A stretch of DNA of 7,999 nt from Firmicutes bacterium CAG:460 (GTDB lineage Bacteria; Bacillota_I; Bacilli_A; RF39; UBA660). A program made the translations under genes and the position numbers. Numbering within the stretch: position 1 is the first letter of the stretch; the number at the start of each line of letters is the position of its first letter. Where the stretch lies: the NCBI GenBank assembly GCA_000437355.1, contig FR899743.1, positions 1-7,999 on the forward strand, in the 5' to 3' direction. The notes under the pieces are model-generated. The model was not told where the DNA came from, ran no database searches, and saw only the letters and a program-made list of their open reading frames with translations. Of this stretch, positions 4,877 to 7,999 are shown piece by piece.

Positions 4877-6133
4877 ATGACCAAAGAAAATAAGAATAAG
4901 GAATTTTTAAGAAATAAAGAAACTATTAATATTAAAGAGTTTATGCTTCAAAAAAGTGGAGAACAAGATAAGTTAATTACTGATACTTTAGATAAAATAT
5001 ATGAAGGTAATGTTGAAGTAACAAAGAAACATTTAGAAAAAGTATTAAATGTTGCATTTGATAATAAGGATAATGAAACATATTTACCTCATAGTTTATG
5101 TGTTAAAAAAGATGGTAATAAGTTAATATTTGCTTTTAAAAAGAAAAATACAGCTTTAATTATTTTGTTTTTACTAGGGTTCTTATTTATCGCTGGGTTT
5201 GCAACATTTACTGGGGTTCAATTTTTAGCTAAAGAAAAGTTAAATATTGACTTAAATGGTGATGGAATTGCTGATTTAAATATTGATTTAGATGATGATG
5301 GTTTATGTGATATTAACTGCGATACAAATGATGATGGAAAACCAGATAAAAATATTGATTATCGTGGTAATAGAAAACCAACATTTAATGTTTTAGTAGA
5401 AAATAAAGATACATTATTTAATGAAATGAACCAAATGGATGAAAAAGGTAAATGTAAATTAAATTGTGATACAAATAATGATGGATGGCCAGATACAAAT
5501 ATTGATATAGATGGTGATGGCAAAGCAGATTTAAACATTGATATTGATAATAATGGTTTACCTGATTTAAATATTGATACAAATGGTGATGGTGTAGCTG
5601 ATATTAACATTGATGATGATGGTGATGGTAAATGTGATAGATTATGTGCATCAGTTAGTGACAATAAAGGTGGAATGACTACTATTGGTGGTGGAAATGT
5701 AAATATTGATACTGCAGCCTTAATAGTTGCCTTTGAAAGTGGGGCTGACATTAATGTATCAAATCTTTATCCAGATGACCAAAATGACCCAGATGTTAAT
5801 ACAACAGTTCCAGATGTTAAATTTACAATTATAAATACTACATCTAAAGCACTTCATTATAACTTAGATTGGATAAATGTTGAAAATACATTTACAAGTG
5901 GAAATTTCATGACAAAGATTTTTGGTGATAATGGTGGATATAAAGCCGATTGGGCATCAGCTCCAACCACAAATAATCGCTTTGCAAATAACATTGAAAT
6001 TCCTGCTTATACAACTCAAAATTATGTCTTATCATTTAAACTACGAGGCATTGGTACTGAACAAAACTTCGACCAAGGTAAGATATTTAAAGGCCGTGTG
6101 GCAGTAGATATAATTGAAAATAATAATAGATAA
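4877..6133 (+). CDS. Membrane-anchored surface protein with 12-residue calcium-binding repeats
   Basis: This is a 418-residue protein. Residues 1-90 are cytoplasmic, charged and helical, ending in a basic FKKKN. A transmembrane helix follows (about 91-113), and the rest should be outside. The ectodomain starts with aspartate-rich repeats of exact 12-residue period, consensus NIDxNGDGxxDx, at 123-170 (four units, the last degenerate) and 184-255 (six units, the first degenerate). Dx[DN]x[DN]G loops of this kind bind Ca2+ in dockerin, EF-hand-like and thrombospondin type 3 proteins. Six cysteines form three CxxxC pairs (144/148, 193/197, 253/257). After a Gly-rich linker (about 264-274), residues 275-418 look like a beta-sandwich domain ('VKFTIINTTSKALHYNL', 'YVLSFKLRG', 'GRVAVDII'). 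GAGGG precedes the ATG by 6 nt. It is the last gene of the operon and probably its extracellular sensor or structural element. Confidence 0.8.
   Translation: MTKENKNKEFLRNKETINIKEFMLQKSGEQDKLITDTLDKIYEGNVEVTKKHLEKVLNVAFDNKDNETYLPHSLCVKKDGNKLIFAFKKKNTALIILFLLGFLFIAGFATFTGVQFLAKEKLNIDLNGDGIADLNIDLDDDGLCDINCDTNDDGKPDKNIDYRGNRKPTFNVLVENKDTLFNEMNQMDEKGKCKLNCDTNNDGWPDTNIDIDGDGKADLNIDIDNNGLPDLNIDTNGDGVADINIDDDGDGKCDRLCASVSDNKGGMTTIGGGNVNIDTAALIVAFESGADINVSNLYPDDQNDPDVNTTVPDVKFTIINTTSKALHYNLDWINVENTFTSGNFMTKIFGDNGGYKADWASAPTTNNRFANNIEIPAYTTQNYVLSFKLRGIGTEQNFDQGKIFKGRVAVDIIENNNR
5243..5386 (+). repeat. Calcium-binding repeat block 1 (four 36-bp units)
   Basis: Four consecutive in-frame 36-bp units encode NIDLNGDGIADL, NIDLDDDGLCDI, NCDTNDDGKPDK and the decayed NIDYRGNRKPTF. 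The DNA shares the recurrent words AATATTGAT and GGTGATGG, but third positions vary, indicating an old tandem expansion rather than a recent one. Confidence 0.8.
5426..5647 (+). repeat. Calcium-binding repeat block 2 (six 36-bp units)
   Basis: A decayed first unit (MNQMDEKGKCKL) is followed in phase by NCDTNNDGWPDT, NIDIDGDGKADL, NIDIDNNGLPDL, NIDTNGDGVADI and NIDDDGDGKCDR, then LC. Cysteines occur only at unit position 10 and at position 2 of the following unit, as in block 1. Confidence 0.8.
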
Positions 6134-6134
6134 T

Positions 6135-6165
6135 AAAGTGTCCTTGTAATAGGGACATTTTTATT
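6135..6165 (+). terminator. Intrinsic terminator of the McrB-like operon
   Basis: AAAGTGTCCT (6135-6144) pairs with GGGACATTTT (6152-6161) around a 7-base loop, with two G-U pairs, and is followed by TATTATT. It begins two bases after the TAA of the last operon gene, closing the four-gene unit. Confidence 0.8.
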
Positions 6166-6195
6166 ATGTAAAGAATAAAATATTTAGAACATAAA

Positions 6196-6224
6196 TTTGT
6201 CGAAATATCTTGACTTTTGTCGAA
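6196..6224 (+). promoter_or_regulatory. Tandem 9-bp repeats matching the Spo0A box
   Basis: TTTGTCGAA occurs at 6196-6204 and again at 6216-6224, the same orientation and exactly 20 bp apart (about two helical turns). It matches the published Spo0A box (TTTGTCRAA, core TGNCGAA). The first copy is just upstream of the -35, the second lies between -35 and -10. A weaker version (TATCTTGAC, 5 of 9) sits midway at 6206-6214, giving 10-bp phasing. A site in the spacer would favour repression. Confidence 0.5.
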
Positions 6225-6237
6225 TTTATGGTAGAAT
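6210..6237 (+). promoter_or_regulatory. Promoter of the foldase unit
   Basis: TTGACT (6210-6215), a 16-bp spacer and TAGAAT (6232-6237) preceded by TGG (extended -10) form a SigA-type promoter. The predicted start is near 6244. It lies after the operon terminator, so this unit is transcribed separately. Confidence 0.7.
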
Positions 6238-6246
6238 AAAAAACAT

Positions 6247-6270
6247 TATTACAGAAAAATTTTTGTAATA
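6247..6270 (+). promoter_or_regulatory. 5' leader hairpin or dyad upstream of the foldase ribosome site
   Basis: TATTACAGAA (6247-6256) pairs with TTTGTAATA plus flanking T (6261-6270), including one G-U pair, around a 4-base loop. It begins at about the third transcribed base and ends directly before GTGAGGGGG. It could protect the 5' end of the mRNA, modulate ribosome access, or as DNA be an operator dyad (ATTACA/TGTAAT) at the start site. Confidence 0.5.
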
Positions 6271-6286
6271 GTGAGGGGGAATTGGT

Positions 6287-7429
6287 ATGGCTACAAAAGC
6301 TACAAAAACAACAAAAAATGCGGTGGTAAAAAATACACCAAAGAAAGGTTCTAAAAGTGTTACATCTAAAAAAGAAGAAGTAGTAACAAAAAGTAAAACA
6401 AATATCTTTAAAAATATTTGGAATTTTGTTATGAAACATAAAATTATATTTGGTATTTTTCTAATAATAATTCTTATTATAATCTTCACATTATTATTTT
6501 TAAAAATATCACTTAATTTTACTGTACTTTCCATTAATGATGATAAGTATTCTAAGGCAGATATGAATATGAGTTTATATAATTTGAAATATAATTATTT
6601 TGGTAAAGATGCAAGTGAAATACCTGATGCAACATTAGAAGAACAATTATCTTCAGTTAATATGACTGTTTCAGAATATTTAAAAAGTGAAGCAGTTACA
6701 GAGTTAAAATATCGCAGTGCCATAAAAAAAATAGCTAGTGATAATAATATAACATTAACTAAAGAAGATGAAGAAGAAATAAATAGTGATATTAATAGTG
6801 TTATTAAAAGCTTTGGTAGTCATGGTGAATTTAATAAGTTTTTAAGGGAAAATAAAACTAACAAAAAAGCTTATGAAAGTTACTTAAAATCAAATAAACT
6901 TTATGAAAAAGTATTTGAAACACTTTATACAAGTGGTAAGAAAAACTACTTAACAGATGAAGAAATAAAGAAAGAAACAACTAATTACTATAATGAATAT
7001 TACAAAGTAAATCAAATAGTATTAGGAATAGTTGATACAAGTACTTTAGAAAGTTTAAGTGAAACAGTAGTAAATCAAAAAAAGGCTTTAATAGAAGCAA
7101 TTCTAAAAGAAGCTAAATCAGGTGTAGACTTTGAAGAACTAGTAAAAAAATATAGTGAAGAAGCTAGTAGTGATAACAATCTATATTTTACTAAAGATGG
7201 TGTTTTAGAAGAAGTTTACAATGCGGTTGATAGTCTTAAAGAAGAAGAGATAAGTGATATTATAAAAACTAAATATGCTTATTCAATCATTAAAAGATTA
7301 CCATTAGATGATAAGAAATTAAATGATTATTTAGAAAAGAAAGCTAAAGAAAAGTATAATAATGATATCACAACAAAAGCTGAAGATTATAAAGTATTTT
7401 ATGAAAATGCTTATAAAAAAATTAAGTAG
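6287..7429 (+). CDS. Membrane-anchored PrsA/parvulin-like foldase, probably catalytically degenerate
   Basis: This is a 380-residue protein. Residues 1-45 are a Lys/Thr/Ala-rich cytoplasmic tail. One transmembrane helix spans about 52-73, and no lipobox cysteine is present, unlike classical PrsA lipoproteins. The extracellular part has a helical SurA/PrsA-like N-domain (about 80-230, beginning 'VLSINDDKYSKADMN'), a parvulin-like domain (about 239-340: 'YYKVNQIVLGI', 'DFEELVKKYSEEASSDN', 'KEEEISDIIKTKYAYSIIKRL') and a short C-terminal helix. The His of the family's SHILV motif appears as Gln243, and the final His of YHIIK appears as Ser (YSIIK). It may therefore serve as a chaperone for exported proteins rather than a prolyl isomerase. 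GAGGGGGA lies 6 nt before the ATG. It is the first gene of a unit with the downstream coiled-coil protein. Confidence 0.75.
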   Translation: MATKATKTTKNAVVKNTPKKGSKSVTSKKEEVVTKSKTNIFKNIWNFVMKHKIIFGIFLIIILIIIFTLLFLKISLNFTVLSINDDKYSKADMNMSLYNLKYNYFGKDASEIPDATLEEQLSSVNMTVSEYLKSEAVTELKYRSAIKKIASDNNITLTKEDEEEINSDINSVIKSFGSHGEFNKFLRENKTNKKAYESYLKSNKLYEKVFETLYTSGKKNYLTDEEIKKETTNYYNEYYKVNQIVLGIVDTSTLESLSETVVNQKKALIEAILKEAKSGVDFEELVKKYSEEASSDNNLYFTKDGVLEEVYNAVDSLKEEEISDIIKTKYAYSIIKRLPLDDKKLNDYLEKKAKEKYNNDITTKAEDYKVFYENAYKKIK

Positions 7430-7435
7430 GAGAGG
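7428..7435 (+). promoter_or_regulatory. Ribosome binding site of the terminal coiled-coil gene
   Basis: AGGAGAGG overlaps the TAG stop (7427-7429) of the foldase gene and lies 6 nt before ATG 7442. It supports the start and the cotranscription of the pair. Confidence 0.7.
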
Positions 7436-7441
7436 TAAGAA

Positions 7442-7999
7442 ATGAAAAAAGGAAATAAGAATAACATAGTTTATATTGTTATAGCTTGTATAGTTGCTAT
7501 TATCCTTTTATCTTTAGCGGGTGTATCATTATATAAAGTAATAAATATTGAAAATGATAGTATTCCAGAAGTAATCGGTGAAATTGATAATAGTAAGAAA
7601 AATACAACTAAATTAGCAAATGAAATTACAGATAAAGTTAATTCATTAGATGAAAAAACATCTGAAGAACTTGCTAATATGAACAAAACACAAAAAGATT
7701 TAAATTCTGCCACAAACAAAAATATTAATGAAAAATATGAATCATTAGATAAGACAATTAATGATGCTATTGAAAATACTTTAAATACTGTTAATACTCA
7801 TTACAATTCTTTAGTGGAATTAAATAATAAGAATTATAACAGTTTAAAAGACCAAATCAATGATTTTAGTGATGAAACAAGAACTAATTTCATTAATGTA
7901 AATCAAAAAATTGATAGAGAATTCTTGGCATTAAATAAAAAGATTGATACATATAATGAAAGTTTAAATAAGAAATTAGATAAGAATAATGAAAATATT
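7442..7999 (+). CDS. Membrane-anchored coiled-coil protein (3' end outside window)
   Basis: The frame is open for 186 codons to the right edge. MKKGNKNN is followed by a hydrophobic segment at about 9-31 (IVYIVIACIVAIILLSLAG), without a clear lipobox or signal peptidase motif. The rest is a long, asparagine/lysine-rich helix from about residue 40 onward with hydrophobic residues at heptad spacing ('VNSLDEKTSEELANM', 'KYESLDKTINDAIEN', 'NVNQKIDREFLALNKKID'). Topology is N-in/C-out or a signal peptide with a secreted coil. The family is not recognised. Rod-like extracellular coils are seen in stalks, spacers and adhesin shafts; that role is only a guess. It shares a transcript with the foldase, which may fold or present it. 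Confidence 0.75.
   Translation, partial: MKKGNKNNIVYIVIACIVAIILLSLAGVSLYKVINIENDSIPEVIGEIDNSKKNTTKLANEITDKVNSLDEKTSEELANMNKTQKDLNSATNKNINEKYESLDKTINDAIENTLNTVNTHYNSLVELNNKNYNSLKDQINDFSDETRTNFINVNQKIDREFLALNKKIDTYNESLNKKLDKNNENI

Noticed and set aside
5243..5647. Tandem 36-bp repeats considered as a CRISPR array or DNA-level satellite
   Set aside because: The repeats are in frame, diverge mainly at third positions and variable residues, have no spacers, and encode a clear calcium-binding consensus.
5359..5751. Leftward 130-codon open frame with repeated Ser/Pro/Ile words
   Set aside because: Its repeats are the reverse complement of the calcium-binding repeat DNA, so the regularity is inherited from the real gene.
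5922..6107. Rightward 61-codon open frame inside the end of the calcium-repeat gene
   Set aside because: Out-of-frame overlap with a complete gene, no ribosome site, and composition unlike the neighbours.
6164..6534. Two leftward open frames (91 and 102 codons) opposite the foldase start
   Set aside because: They cover the strong rightward promoter and the Lys-rich N-terminus of the foldase; Phe/Cys-rich translations reflect antisense of A-rich sequence.
7471..7719. Leftward 82-codon open frame opposite the terminal coiled-coil gene
   Set aside because: The rightward frame has a clear ribosome site, start and membrane segment and stays open to the window edge; the leftward frame has none of these.

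Overview
The window is strongly A+T-rich and densely coded, with good Shine-Dalgarno sites, vegetative-type -35/-10 promoters and U-tract hairpin terminators. Together with a DUF1292-type small protein and a PrsA/parvulin-type foldase, this points to a low-GC Firmicutes bacterium (Bacilli, Erysipelotrichia or a related uncultured gut lineage). Tryptophan is encoded by TGG and the standard code gives full-length genes. No gene in the window ends in TGA.

Layout. (1) Bases 2-67 are the last codons of a rightward gene. It converges on a leftward pair across a shared bidirectional terminator at 76-99. (2) The leftward pair at 1051-99 encodes an unrecognised single-pass membrane protein, then a DUF1292-family small protein whose ATG overlaps the upstream stop codon. 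(3) A divergent promoter region lies at about 1059-1182. (4) A rightward four-gene operon runs from 1190 to 6133 and ends in a terminator at 6135-6165. It encodes an unrecognised soluble protein, a membrane-anchored McrB-like AAA+ ATPase, a DUF2357-like protein with no visible nuclease motif, and a membrane-anchored surface protein with 12-residue calcium-binding repeats. (5) A second rightward unit starts from its own promoter at 6210-6237. It encodes a membrane-anchored parvulin-type foldase and a membrane-anchored coiled-coil protein that runs off the window.

The most interesting part is the four-gene operon. It looks like an McrBC-type motor plus partner that is tied to the membrane, lacks a recognisable nuclease, and is cotranscribed with a Ca2+-binding ectodomain protein. 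Either a restriction-like defence role at the membrane or a co-opted envelope role is possible; the sequence does not decide. The foldase promoter carries two identical copies of a 9-mer matching the Spo0A box, exactly 20 bp apart. The foldase itself appears to lack the two conserved parvulin histidines.
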